The notes below the pieces were generated by a model. The model had not been told where the DNA came from. It did not search any database and worked only from the letters and a program-made list of their open reading frames with translations. Below, one piece after another: positions 1 through 8,800 of a stretch of 64,000 nucleotides of DNA. This stretch comes from Streptomyces sp. NBC_01439 (GTDB taxonomy: Bacteria; Actinomycetota; Actinomycetes; Streptomycetales; Streptomycetaceae), in NCBI RefSeq assembly GCF_036227605.1, contig NZ_CP109487.1:3732001-3796000 (forward strand), given 5' to 3'. A program made the position numbers and the translations under genes. Positions within the stretch are counted from its first letter, which is position 1; the number at the start of each line of letters is the position of its first letter.

Positions 1-69
1 CGTGAGCAGCGGCAGTGCGAGGACTCCCGAGGTCAGGAGCGCCAAGGACCTGCGCCTTCTCTGGGACAT
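1..69 (-). CDS. N-terminus of a secreted or lipoprotein-like protein (runs off window)
   Basis: Reading leftward from an ATG at 69, the first 23 residues are Met-Ser-Gln, four arginines, then a hydrophobic stretch (LALLTSGVLALPLLT). This has the charge and hydrophobicity pattern of an export signal. A GGAGG ribosome-binding site lies about 7 bases upstream of the ATG, which makes the start convincing. The rest of the gene is outside the window, so no function can be given. It diverges from the small coiled-coil gene at 415. Confidence 0.6.
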   Translation of the reverse strand, partial: MSQRRRRSLALLTSGVLALPLLT

Positions 70-414
70 GGGTGGTACCTCCGGGGCGGGGCGTGGGGGA
101 AGCATGATCACGTTCGGCGGTATATGGAGCTGATCACACCGGTTGCCGGAACCCACTGAAATAGACGGTCCGCCGCACCCCTCGCAGCCGCCTCTCGCCA
201 CGCCGCGAACCCCACCCGTGCGGACCAATCCCGCTTGCGCCGCAGGAGGCGTTCCCCCGGGAGAGGGATGAGAATGGGGGCAGGGAGGGGCGCACGGTTC
301 ACGCCTGCGCGCCCGCAATCGCTGCACGTCCCTTCACAACGGGGGACGGGAAGCGCGACACTCGCAGGCGCACATGAGCGTTGCCACCGCACCTGGCGGA
401 AGTGAGGGCAAGTC
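70..414. other. Intergenic region between divergent genes
   Basis: 345 bases between a leftward secreted-protein start and a rightward small gene. It must carry both promoters. Open frames crossing it on either strand have no good ribosome-binding site and are compositional. No hairpin or RNA gene is apparent. Confidence 0.4.
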
Positions 415-639
415 ATGTCCCTGCAAGACGATCTGAGTGCCGTACGGCGCAACCTGGACGAGCTGACGCGCAAGGTCGAGCGGCTGGAGCAGCAGGCCGC
501 CCGGCAGAAGCCGTCGACGACGGCGACGGGTCCGGACCCGTCCCGGATGGTGACGGTCCCGGACACCCCGTACGACAGCTCCCTGTGGACGGACTCCGAC
601 GACGAGGGCCTGGGCGCCCGCGACCGCCGCGCCCCCTGA
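415..639 (+). CDS. Small coiled-coil protein, function unknown
   Basis: A 74-residue protein starting MSLQDDLSAVRRNLDELTRK. The first 35 residues form a heptad-like amphipathic helix (leucines at regular spacing, alternating Glu/Arg), consistent with a short coiled coil. The remainder is acidic and probably disordered (DSDDEGLGARDRR). A GAGGG-like ribosome-binding site precedes the ATG. It sits just upstream of the succinate dehydrogenase operon, about 100 bases away, but nothing in the sequence ties it to that enzyme. It is not assigned to a known family. Confidence 0.6.
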   Translation: MSLQDDLSAVRRNLDELTRKVERLEQQAARQKPSTTATGPDPSRMVTVPDTPYDSSLWTDSDDEGLGARDRRAP

Positions 640-741
640 GGCAGCCTGTCCCGGACCCGCATCCACCCGCGCCCCGTCCGGTCCGGCCGTTCGCGTCCGG
701 GCCGGACGGGGCACCCTTCACCACTCCTCCCGGAGTCTTCT

Positions 742-1566
742 TTGGCCACAGGCACGGAACGACCCCAGCAGCGGCCCGGCGGCGTCCACGACGCCTCACG
801 GGCCGCGATCGCGGCCCGGCACCTGCGGACCGACCGGTGGTGGCTGGCCCCCGCCGGCACCGCGGCCGGGCTGTTCGCCTTCATCGTCTATTCGACCTGG
901 CGGGCCTTCGCGAACGCCGACTACTACGCGGCCCCGTACGTCTCCCCCTTCTACTCCCCGTGTCTCGCGGAGAACTGCGTCCCGATGAAGGGCGGGCCCA
1001 ACTGGGAGGTCTTCGGCAGCTGGTGGGGCCTCTCCCCCGCCCTGCTGATCCTGATCTTCCCGCTCGGCTTCCGGCTGACCTGCTACTACTACCGCAAGGC
1101 CTACTACCGGGGCTTCTGGGCCTCGCCGCCCGCCTGTGCGGTCGCCGAACCGCACACGAGGTACACCGGCGAAACCCGCTTCCCGCTGATCCTCCAGAAC
1201 GCGCACCGGTACTTCTTCTACGCGGCGGTCCCGGTCGCGGGCATCCTCACGTACGACACGGTGCTGACCTTCCGCGACGAGCACTACGACTGGGGCCACA
1301 TGGGCCTCGGGACCCTGCTGTTCCTGGTCAACATCACGCTGATCTGGGCCTACACCCTGTCCTGCCACTCCTGCCGGCACATCATGGGCGGCCGGCTCAA
1401 GCACTTCTCGAAGCACCCGGTGCGCTACCGGCTCTGGGGCTGGATCAGCCGGCTCAACGCCCGCCACATGCAACTGGCGTGGGCCTCCCTGATCAGCGTG
1501 GCCCTGTGCGACTTCTACGTGTACCTGCTGGCCAGCGGCGCCTTCACCGACCCGAGGATCTTTTGA
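742..1566 (+). CDS. Succinate dehydrogenase/fumarate reductase membrane anchor (cytochrome b-type) subunit
   Basis: A 274-residue membrane protein with about five hydrophobic segments (near residues 40-60, 92-110, 153-175, 187-210 and 238-262). Several histidines could ligate heme, and there is a CHSC motif in the fourth segment's loop. It is the first gene of an operon with the flavoprotein (1-base gap) and iron-sulfur subunit, so its role is to anchor the complex and pass electrons to quinone. The start is a TTG preceded by CGGAG; no ATG fits as well. Its single-protein anchor differs from the two small SdhC/SdhD proteins of the classical enzyme. Which heme type it carries cannot be read from sequence. 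Confidence 0.8.
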   Translation: MATGTERPQQRPGGVHDASRAAIAARHLRTDRWWLAPAGTAAGLFAFIVYSTWRAFANADYYAAPYVSPFYSPCLAENCVPMKGGPNWEVFGSWWGLSPALLILIFPLGFRLTCYYYRKAYYRGFWASPPACAVAEPHTRYTGETRFPLILQNAHRYFFYAAVPVAGILTYDTVLTFRDEHYDWGHMGLGTLLFLVNITLIWAYTLSCHSCRHIMGGRLKHFSKHPVRYRLWGWISRLNARHMQLAWASLISVALCDFYVYLLASGAFTDPRIF

Positions 1567-1567
1567 G

Positions 1568-3481
1568 ATGGCTCAAGTGGAACGGCAGCAGTGGGACGTG
1601 GTCGTGGTCGGCGCCGGGGGCGCCGGGCTGCGGGCCGCGATCGAGGCCCGTGAGCGCGGCGCCCGTACGGCCGTGATCTGCAAGTCCCTGTTCGGCAAGG
1701 CCCATACGGTGATGGCGGAGGGCGGGATCGCTGCCTCCATGGGCAACGTCAACGAGGGCGACAACTGGCAGGTGCACTTCCGCGACACCATGCGCGGGGG
1801 CAAGTTCCTCAACCAGTGGCGGATGGCGGAACTCCACGCGAAGGAGGCCCCCGACCGGGTCTGGGAGCTGGAGACCTGGGGCGCGCTCTTCGACCGGACG
1901 CCCGACGGGAAGATCTCCCAGCGCAACTTCGGCGGGCACGAGTACCCGCGCCTCGCGCACGTCGGCGACCGTACCGGCCTGGAACTGATCCGCACCCTCC
2001 AGCAGAAGATCGTCGCCCTCCAGCAGGAGGACTTCAAGGAGTGCGGGGACTACGAGGCCCGGCTCAAGGTCTTCCAGGAGTGCACGGTCACCAGGGTTCT
2101 GAAGGATCACGGTCCGAAGGACGGGGAGAGGGTCTCGGGGGCCTTCTGCTACGAGCGCGAGTCCGGCCGGTTCTTCGTGTTGGAGGCCCCGGCGGTCGTC
2201 CTGGCCACGGGCGGGATCGGCAAGTCCTTCAAGACCACCTCCAACTCCTGGGAGTACACGGGCGACGGCCACGCGCTGGCCCTGCTCGCGGGCGCGCCCC
2301 TGCTCAACATGGAGTTCGTGCAGTTCCACCCGACCGGCATGGTCTGGCCGCCGTCGGTCAAGGGCATCCTCGTCACCGAGTCCGTGCGCGGTGACGGCGG
2401 AGTGCTGCGCAACTCCGAGGGCAAGCGGTTCATGTTCGACTACGTCCCCGACGTCTTCAAGGAGAAGTACGCCGAGTCGGAGGCGGAGGGCGACCGCTGG
2501 TACGAGGACCCGGACCACAACCGGCGCCCGCCCGAGCTGCTGCCGCGCGACGAGGTGGCGCGGGCCATCAACTCCGAGGTGAAGGCGGGCCGCGGCTCAC
2601 CGCACGGCGGGGTCTTCCTCGACGTGTCCACCCGGATGCCGGCCGAGCGGATCAAGCGGCGGCTGCCGTCGATGTACCACCAGTTCAAGGAGCTGGCGGA
2701 CGTGGACATCACGGCGGAGCCGATGGAGGTGGGTCCGACCTGCCACTACGTGATGGGCGGGATCGCGGTCGACTCGGAGTCCGCCGCCACCGTCGGGGTG
2801 CCGGGGCTGTTCGCGGCGGGCGAGGTCGCGGGCGGGATGCACGGCTCGAACCGGCTCGGCGGCAACTCCCTCTCCGACCTGCTGGTCTTCGGACGGCGGG
2901 CCGGGCTGCACGCGGCGCAGTACGCCGCCGCCGCCGGACGCCCGGCGGTCGCCCAGTCGGAGGTCGACGCGGCGGCGACGGAGGCGCTGGCCCCCTTCCA
3001 CGCCGCCGAGGGCGCGGAGAACCCGTACACGCTCCACCAGGAACTGCAGACGACGATGAACGACCTCGTCGGCATCATCCGGCGCGCGGGCGAGATGACC
3101 GAGGCGTTGGAGAAGCTCGCGACCCTGCGCGTACGGGCCTCCCGGGCCGGTGTCGAGGGGCACCGGCAGTTCAACCCCGGCTGGCACCTCGCCCTGGACC
3201 TGCGGAACATGCTGCTGGTCAGCGAGTGCGTGGCCCGCGCGGCCCTGGAGCGCACCGAGAGCCGGGGCGGGCACACCCGCGAGGACTGTCCGTCGATGGA
3301 GCGCAGCTGGCGCCCGGTGAACCTGCTGTGCCGGCCGGTCGACCCGGTGCCGGCGGATCCGGCCGCCGACAAGATCGCCCTCGAACGGACCCGTACCGAG
3401 CCCATCCGTCCCGACCTGCTCGCGCTCTTCGAGAAGGAAGAGCTGGTCAAGTACCTCGCCGAAGAGGAGCTGTACCAATGA
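1568..3481 (+). CDS. sdhA: Succinate dehydrogenase/fumarate reductase flavoprotein subunit
   Basis: 637 residues. An N-terminal FAD-binding Rossmann motif (GAGGAGLRAAIEA, about residues 15-27) is followed by the HTVMAEGGIAA flavin-attachment region, where the histidine is the expected covalent FAD ligand. The catalytic-domain HPTG motif and the late SNRLGGNSLSDLLVFG signature are present. The C-terminal helical domain is complete. It oxidises succinate to fumarate on the cytoplasmic face of the membrane and hands electrons to the iron-sulfur subunit. It lies between the anchor gene (1-base gap) and the iron-sulfur gene (ATGA overlap), so the three are co-translated. Fumarate reductase activity cannot be excluded from sequence. 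Confidence 0.93.
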   Translation: MAQVERQQWDVVVVGAGGAGLRAAIEARERGARTAVICKSLFGKAHTVMAEGGIAASMGNVNEGDNWQVHFRDTMRGGKFLNQWRMAELHAKEAPDRVWELETWGALFDRTPDGKISQRNFGGHEYPRLAHVGDRTGLELIRTLQQKIVALQQEDFKECGDYEARLKVFQECTVTRVLKDHGPKDGERVSGAFCYERESGRFFVLEAPAVVLATGGIGKSFKTTSNSWEYTGDGHALALLAGAPLLNMEFVQFHPTGMVWPPSVKGILVTESVRGDGGVLRNSEGKRFMFDYVPDVFKEKYAESEAEGDRWYEDPDHNRRPPELLPRDEVARAINSEVKAGRGSPHGGVFLDVSTRMPAERIKRRLPSMYHQFKELADVDITAEPMEVGPTCHYVMGGIAVDSESAATVGVPGLFAAGEVAGGMHGSNRLGGNSLSDLLVFGRRAGLHAAQYAAAAGRPAVAQSEVDAAATEALAPFHAAEGAENPYTLHQELQTTMNDLVGIIRRAGEMTEALEKLATLRVRASRAGVEGHRQFNPGWHLALDLRNMLLVSECVARAALERTESRGGHTREDCPSMERSWRPVNLLCRPVDPVPADPAADKIALERTRTEPIRPDLLALFEKEELVKYLAEEELYQ

Positions 3482-4257
3482 GTGCGTACGACGCGAGCTT
3501 CCGGATCTGGCGGGGCAACGCGGAGGGCGGGGAACTGCGGGACTTCACCGTCGAGGTGCACGACGGGGAGGTGGTCCTGGACATCGTCCACCGGCTCCAG
3601 GCCACCCAGGCCTCGGACCTGGCGGTGCGCTGGAACTGCAAGGCGGGCAAGTGCGGCTCGTGCAGTGCGGAGGTCAACGGCCGGCCGCGGCTGATGTGCA
3701 TGACGCGCATGTCGACCTTCGAGCGGTCCGAGACGATCACCGTCACCCCGCTGCGCGCCTTCCCGATCGTCCGGGACCTGGTGACGGACGTGTCCTTCAA
3801 CTACGCGAAGGCGCGGGAGGTCCCGGCCTTCGTACCGCCGGAGGGGGTGGCCCCGGGCGCGTACCGGATGCAGCAGATCGACGTGGAGCGCTCGCAGGAG
3901 TTCAGGAAGTGCATCGAGTGCTTCTTGTGCCAGGACACCTGTCACGTGGTGCGCGACCACGAGGAGAACAAGGGCGCCTTCGCCGGCCCGCGCTTCCTGA
4001 TGCGGGTGGCGGAGCTGGACATGCACCCGCTGGACGCGGCGCAGGGGGCGGGCCTGGACCGCAAGCGCACCGCGCAGGAGGAGCACGGGCTCGGCTACTG
4101 CAACATCACCAAGTGCTGTACGGAGGTCTGCCCGGAGGGCATCAAGATCACCGACAATGCGCTGATCCCGCTGAAGGAGCGGGCGGTGGACCGCAAGTAC
4201 GACCCGCTGGTGTGGCTGGGCAACAAGATCGCCCGCCGGTCCGCCGACCCCCGGTAG
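3478..4257 (+). CDS. sdhB: Succinate dehydrogenase/fumarate reductase iron-sulfur subunit
   Basis: 259 residues starting at the ATG that overlaps the sdhA stop as ATGA. A longer frame upstream runs inside sdhA and is not used. The N-terminal half is a plant-type 2Fe-2S ferredoxin domain with CKAGKCGSC followed later by an isolated cysteine (MCM). The C-terminal half carries the cysteine clusters CIECFLCQDTC and CNITKCCTEVC, as expected for 4Fe-4S and 3Fe-4S centres. It relays electrons from FAD to the membrane anchor. The protein lacks extensions and matches the family's usual length. Confidence 0.92.
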   Translation: MSAYDASFRIWRGNAEGGELRDFTVEVHDGEVVLDIVHRLQATQASDLAVRWNCKAGKCGSCSAEVNGRPRLMCMTRMSTFERSETITVTPLRAFPIVRDLVTDVSFNYAKAREVPAFVPPEGVAPGAYRMQQIDVERSQEFRKCIECFLCQDTCHVVRDHEENKGAFAGPRFLMRVAELDMHPLDAAQGAGLDRKRTAQEEHGLGYCNITKCCTEVCPEGIKITDNALIPLKERAVDRKYDPLVWLGNKIARRSADPR

Positions 4258-4287
4258 TCCCGGACGTGCCGGACATCCCGGACGTCC

Positions 4288-4334
4288 CGCCGCCCGCGCC
4301 CACGGCGATCGTGCCGTCGTGGGTGCGGGCGGCG
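4288..4334. terminator. Strong hairpin after the sdh operon
   Basis: Inverted repeat with arms CGCCGCCCGCGCCCACG (4288-4304) and CGTGGGTGCGGGCGGCG (4318-4334), pairing at 16 of 17 positions, with an inner ACGGC/GCCGT extension. It lies between the ends of the rightward sdhB and the leftward gene at 4351, so it can terminate both. There is no T-tract, as is usual in Streptomyces. Confidence 0.7.
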
Positions 4335-4350
4335 GCGTCCCCCGGCGGGG

Positions 4351-4590
4351 TCAGCGCCCGGAGTGGTCGATGACGTTGCCGTTGGAGCAGTTGTTGGTGT
4401 GGTCGCCCACCCAGTCTCCCGCCACCGGGACCACGGCCACCTCCTGGAGGCAGACGGCGGCCGCGGTGAAGTTCCAGTTGTTGGCCGCGTTGACCCCGCC
4501 GCCGAAGTTGCTGTCGTCGTCGGCGTGGGCGGGCGTGGCGAGGGCGAGCGCGGCCACGGCGAGCGCGGCGGCGGAGATGATCTTCTTCAT
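4351..4590 (-). CDS. Small secreted protein, function unknown
   Basis: 79 residues starting MKKIISAAALAVAALALA, a clean Sec signal peptide with a predicted cut after AHA. The mature part is about 55 residues, rich in Asn, Gly and Val, with two cysteines that could form one disulfide, and ends NVIDHSGR. It is reminiscent of small Streptomyces surface or spent-medium proteins, but it lacks the chaplin signature, so no family is assigned. The leftward gene has its own promoter region, shared with the rightward TPM-domain gene. Confidence 0.65.
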   Translation of the reverse strand: MKKIISAAALAVAALALATPAHADDDSNFGGGVNAANNWNFTAAAVCLQEVAVVPVAGDWVGDHTNNCSNGNVIDHSGR

Positions 4591-4637
4591 GCCCTGCCAA
4601 CGAGGCGGGAGCGGGACGGTCACCGGAACGACTCCGC

Positions 4638-6773
4638 ATGCGGGTCCGGGAAACCCCCCATAACCTCCCAATTGTGATTCCGCCGAGAAGCAGGCCCCGC
4701 CGCAGGAGGTCCGTACGGGCCGGGCTCGCCCTGGCGGCCGGGCTGCTCGCGATCAGCGGCTGGGGTGCGGCCGGGGCGACGCCCGCGCGGGCCGAGGATC
4801 CCGTCGCCCTGTCCCAGCAGGGGCAGATCACCGACCTCGTGGGTGCCCTGGGCGACCGGCAGGGCGCCGTCACCGCCGCGCTCGACGAGCTGTACGCCGA
4901 CCGGAAGATCCAGCTCTTCGTCGTCTACGTACGGGACTTCTCCGGCCGCTCCGCCCAGAGCTGGGCCGACGCCACCGCGCAGCGCAACGGCCTCGGCCAG
5001 AACGACGTCCTGCTGGCCGTGGCGACCGGGGACCGCCAGTACGCCTATTCGGCCGATGTCGACTCCGGTTTCACCGAGCAGCAGCTGGCCACGGTCGCGC
5101 AGACCGCCATCGAGCCCGCCCTGAAGCAGAACGACTGGGCGGGCGCCGCCATCGGCGCGGCCAACGGCTACAACGCCGTCCTCGGTGGTCAGCCGGTCCC
5201 GGTGCCCACCATCACCCCCGGCCCGGCGAACCCCGGCGGCACGGGGAGCGGCGAGAGCGGGGCCGGGGACTTCGTGCTCCCGGTGGTCGCCGTCGGCGCG
5301 GCCGGGGCGCTCGCCGCGTACGCGTACACCCGCCGCAAGCGCAAGGACGCGGCCGCCGGCGGGCGCGGTACGACGACCGGGCCGGGCTGGCCCGAAGGGG
5401 CGCCCGACCGGCTCCCGCTGCCGGAGCTGGACGCCACGGCCAAGGCCCTGCTGGTGGAGACCGACGACGCGGTCCGCACCAGCACCGAGGAACTCGGTTT
5501 CGCGTCCGCCCAGTTCGGCGAGGAGGCGGCCCGCCCGTTCGTCGCGGCCGTCGCGTACGCCAAGGACGAGCTGACGCACGCCTTCCGGCTGCGCCAGCAG
5601 CTCGACGACGCCTACCCGGAGGACGACGCGACCCGGCGCCGGATGCTGGACGAGATCGTCGCCCGGTGCACCGGGGCGAACCGGCGCCTCGACGCCGAGT
5701 CGGCGGACTTCGACCGGCTGCGGGACCTGGAGAAGAACGCCCCGCAGGTCCTGGCGTCCGTGGAGGAGCGCTACCTGGAGCTGACCGGACGCACCACCAC
5801 CGCCGAGGCGACGCTGACCGCGCTGGCCCGGCGGTACGCGGATTCGGCGTCCGCGCCCGTCGCCTCCAACGCCGAACAGGCCAAGGACCGGCTGCTGTTC
5901 GCGGCGACCAACCTGGGCCTGGCCCACGCGGCCGTCGACGCCGGCGAGAACGGCACGGCGGCCGTGCACGTACGGTCCGCCGAGGGCGCGGTGGACCAGG
6001 CGGCCACCCTGATGGACGCGGTCGAGCGGCGGGCGCAGGAACTGGCGGAGGCGGCCGGGAAGCTGCCGGGCGCGCTGACCGAGACGGACACCGACCTCGC
6101 GGACGCCCGCGGGCTGCTCACCGGAACCGCGGAGGGCACCTCGACGGCGGACCTGCGCGGACGGATCGGCCGGGCGGAGGCCGTACTGGCCGACGTACGG
6201 CAGCAGGAGGCGGCCGGCCGGTACGACCCGATCGACGCCCTGCGCCGGATCGAGGAGGCCGACGCGGCCCTCGACGAGGCGCTGGCCGGGGCGCGGGAAC
6301 GGGAATCGGGGCGGCAGCGGGCGGTGGCCCTGCTCGACCAGGCCCTGCTGGCGGCGCGCAGCTCGATCGGTGCGGCGACGGACTACGTCACCACCACCCG
6401 GGGCGCGGTGGGCAGCCAGGCCCGCACCCGGCTGGCGGAAGCGGGCCGGCACCTGAAGCGGGCGGTGTCGGTGGCGGCGGCCGACCCGGCGGGGGCGCTG
6501 GCGGAGGCCCAGCGGGCGGACGGGCTGGCGCGGCAGGCGCAGCAGCTGGCGGAGCAGGACGTACGGGCGTACCAGGACCCGTACGCGGGTCGGCGGCATG
6601 GCGGCGGCCAGGGCGGCGCGGTACTCGGCGGGATCATCCTCGGCGAGATCCTGCGGGGCGGCCGGGGCGGGGGCTTCGGCGGCGGTTTCGGGGGCGGCGG
6701 GGGCGGCAGCGGTCCCGGCTCCTTCGGCGGCGGCGGGACGCGCGGCCGCATGGGCGGCGGCGGCCGCTTCTGA
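4638..6773 (+). CDS. TPM-domain membrane protein with long coiled-coil and glycine-rich tail
   Basis: 711 residues. A basic leader and signal-like helix (about 24-52) precede a TPM (TLP18.3/Psb32/MOLO-1) domain at about 55-185, recognisable by IQLFVVYVRDFSGRSAQSW and DVLLAVATGDRQYAYS. A transmembrane helix follows (about 212-232), then a basic stop, then about 400 residues of Ala/Glu/Arg-rich coiled coil. The last 70 residues are Gly-rich (GGGFGGGFGGGGGG type), as in many TPM proteins of this group. PspA begins 38 bases downstream, so the pair probably serves the envelope-stress or membrane-maintenance response. The exact start is uncertain: a GTG at 4674 is also in frame. Confidence 0.8.
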   Translation: MRVRETPHNLPIVIPPRSRPRRRRSVRAGLALAAGLLAISGWGAAGATPARAEDPVALSQQGQITDLVGALGDRQGAVTAALDELYADRKIQLFVVYVRDFSGRSAQSWADATAQRNGLGQNDVLLAVATGDRQYAYSADVDSGFTEQQLATVAQTAIEPALKQNDWAGAAIGAANGYNAVLGGQPVPVPTITPGPANPGGTGSGESGAGDFVLPVVAVGAAGALAAYAYTRRKRKDAAAGGRGTTTGPGWPEGAPDRLPLPELDATAKALLVETDDAVRTSTEELGFASAQFGEEAARPFVAAVAYAKDELTHAFRLRQQLDDAYPEDDATRRRMLDEIVARCTGANRRLDAESADFDRLRDLEKNAPQVLASVEERYLELTGRTTTAEATLTALARRYADSASAPVASNAEQAKDRLLFAATNLGLAHAAVDAGENGTAAVHVRSAEGAVDQAATLMDAVERRAQELAEAAGKLPGALTETDTDLADARGLLTGTAEGTSTADLRGRIGRAEAVLADVRQQEAAGRYDPIDALRRIEEADAALDEALAGARERESGRQRAVALLDQALLAARSSIGAATDYVTTTRGAVGSQARTRLAEAGRHLKRAVSVAAADPAGALAEAQRADGLARQAQQLAEQDVRAYQDPYAGRRHGGGQGGAVLGGIILGEILRGGRGGGFGGGFGGGGGGSGPGSFGGGGTRGRMGGGGRF

Positions 6774-6811
6774 ACGGCACACACATCGGCCCTGACCAGG
6801 AGGGACCCACC

Positions 6812-7531
6812 ATGAGCAAGCAGACCATCCTCGGCCGCGTCACCCAGCTCGCCAAGGCGAACATCAACGCGCTGCTGGACCAGGCGGAGGACCCGCAGAA
6901 GATGCTGGACCAGCTGATCCGCGACTACACGAACAACATCTCGGAGGCGGAACAGGCGGTCGCGACGACGATCGGCAACCTGCGGATGCTGGAGGCGGAC
7001 CACAAGGAGGACGTGGAGGCGGCCGCCGAGTGGGGCGGCAAGGCCCTGGCGGCGAGCAAGAAGGCGGACGAGCTGCGGGCGTCGGGGGCGACGGCGGAGG
7101 CCGATACGTTCGACAACCTCGCGAAGGTGGCGCTGGGCCGGCAGATCCAGTCCGAGAAGGAGGCGACCGTGGCGGAGCCGACGATCGCCGCCCAGACGGA
7201 GGTCGTCGACAAGCTCAAGTCGGGCCTGGACGCGATGCGGAACAAGCTGACGGAGCTGCAGGCGAAGCGTGACGAGCTGGTGGCCCGGGCGAAGACGGCC
7301 CAGGCGCAGAACACGATGCTGGACGCGGTGAAGAACATCGACGTCATGGACCCGACGAGCGACCTGGCACGCTTCGAGGACAAGGTGCGGCGGGAGGAGG
7401 CGCGGGCGCTGGGCAGGCAGGAGCTCGCCGCGTCCTCCCTGGACACCCAGTTCGAAGCCCTGGACGACCTGGGCAAGACCTCGGAGATCGAGGCCCGGCT
7501 CGCCGCCCTCAAATCCCGCGAGGCCGCCTAG
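6812..7531 (+). CDS. pspA: PspA/IM30 family phage-shock protein
   Basis: 239 residues starting MSKQTILGRVTQLAKANINA, the conserved amphipathic membrane-binding helix. Continuous coiled-coil helices make up the rest, with the family phrase EDPQKMLDQLIRDY. The start is set by AGGAGGG six bases before the ATG. PspA proteins are ESCRT-III-like and coat damaged membranes. Here the gene follows the TPM-domain protein in the same direction, suggesting a two-gene membrane-stress unit. Length matches the family. Confidence 0.92.
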   Translation: MSKQTILGRVTQLAKANINALLDQAEDPQKMLDQLIRDYTNNISEAEQAVATTIGNLRMLEADHKEDVEAAAEWGGKALAASKKADELRASGATAEADTFDNLAKVALGRQIQSEKEATVAEPTIAAQTEVVDKLKSGLDAMRNKLTELQAKRDELVARAKTAQAQNTMLDAVKNIDVMDPTSDLARFEDKVRREEARALGRQELAASSLDTQFEALDDLGKTSEIEARLAALKSREAA

Positions 7532-7546
7532 GGTCGCCGGGGCCGG

Positions 7547-8758
7547 CTAAGCCGGGAATCCCGCCGCCCGCTCCGCCGCGGCCGCCCGGACCTCCGGGTC
7601 CTCCATCGGGTCGTCGCGCAGCGCGGCCAGCCGCTCGCGCACCTCCGGAACGTCCGGAGCGTGCGCGGTGCCCAGCAGGCGCGCCTGCTGTTGGCAGTCC
7701 CAGAGGGATTCGGTGTGCACGTAGTCCAGGCCGGACGGGTCGATGGCGGCGAGCGCCTCCAGGTAGCCGGGCCGTTCGCTGGAGTGCGGGTTGCGCAGCC
7801 AATAGAGCCTCAGGTGGGGCACGGCCGGGGCGGCGGCGGGCCCGAAGCGGGCCAGCCGCCCGGCCGTCAGGACGGGGCCGCACCAGGCGCGTACCTCCCA
7901 CTGGTCCGCGAGCCGGCGGACGAGGGCGGGCAGTGCCTCGGCCTCCCCGTGGTCGGCCAGCACGTCCACCCCGAGTTCCGCCAGCCACTCCCGGTCGTCC
8001 GCCGCCCACCCGCGGGCGGCGGGCACGGCCCGGGTTCCGAGGCGTTCGACCGCCCGGCGCAGCGGCGCGAGCGGCCGTCCGCCGGGGGAGGCGCCGAGCA
8101 GCGGCACGAACGGGATCAGGTCCTCCGTGGCCGGCCGGTCGGCCAGCTCGCGCAGTGCGTCCGCCTTCGCCCGGTCGCTGGCGCGGACGTCGGCCAGCAG
8201 CGAGAGCAGTTCTCCGTCGCTGCGGTCGTCCGGGCCCCGGCGCGACCATGCCGGGACGCCCCGCGTCGCTATGCCGAACCGGATCCAGGGCTCGCGGGGC
8301 CACGGCGGCTCCGCCTGACCGCCCGTGCGGGCCCGGGCGACCTCGCCCAGGTCCTCCCACCAGTCGGCCGGCCAGCGGTCCGCGACCGACTCCAGTACGT
8401 CGGCCCAGTGCTCGCCCTCCCGGATGTGGGCCCGGAGCCCGTCCCGGGCCTCGACCGAACCCGAGAGCGCGAGCAGTTCCAGCACGCGGGCGGCCCGCAG
8501 GCATGCGTCCTCGTCCCCCGCCAGCTGGTCCACGATCGGCGTCGGGGACAGTTCCAGGTCCCGGACCAGGCGGGCCAGGTAGAGGGAGCGTTCGTCGATC
8601 CCGTCCCACCGCCAGTCCCGGCGGATCCCGTCGTACACGAACGGCGCGGCCGCCGCCGGGTCCCGCAGCGCCCTCGCGGCGCCCAGGCCCCGGCCGCGTT
8701 GCAGCAGACCCTCAAGACAGTCGTGGGGGGCGTAGAACATCTCGTCTTCGTCGCTCAT
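7547..8758 (-). CDS. HEAT-repeat-like protein, function unknown
   Basis: 403 residues from the ATG at 8758 (MSDEDEMFYAPHDCLEGLLQ); an in-frame extension upstream has no better start signal. The chain is alpha-helical with repeated Leu/Ala/Arg-rich helices (LRELADRPATEDLIPFVPLL, RRAVERLGTRAVPA, LPALVRRLADQWEVRAWCGP), consistent with HEAT or armadillo-like repeats used for protein binding. There is no catalytic motif, signal or membrane segment. It is transcribed toward pspA with only 15 bases between the stops. The role is unknown. Confidence 0.7.
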   Translation of the reverse strand: MSDEDEMFYAPHDCLEGLLQRGRGLGAARALRDPAAAAPFVYDGIRRDWRWDGIDERSLYLARLVRDLELSPTPIVDQLAGDEDACLRAARVLELLALSGSVEARDGLRAHIREGEHWADVLESVADRWPADWWEDLGEVARARTGGQAEPPWPREPWIRFGIATRGVPAWSRRGPDDRSDGELLSLLADVRASDRAKADALRELADRPATEDLIPFVPLLGASPGGRPLAPLRRAVERLGTRAVPAARGWAADDREWLAELGVDVLADHGEAEALPALVRRLADQWEVRAWCGPVLTAGRLARFGPAAAPAVPHLRLYWLRNPHSSERPGYLEALAAIDPSGLDYVHTESLWDCQQQARLLGTAHAPDVPEVRERLAALRDDPMEDPEVRAAAAERAAGFPA

Positions 8759-8800
8759 CGCCCCGCACCCTGCCCCGTCGCGGTACGGGGCCGCCACTCG

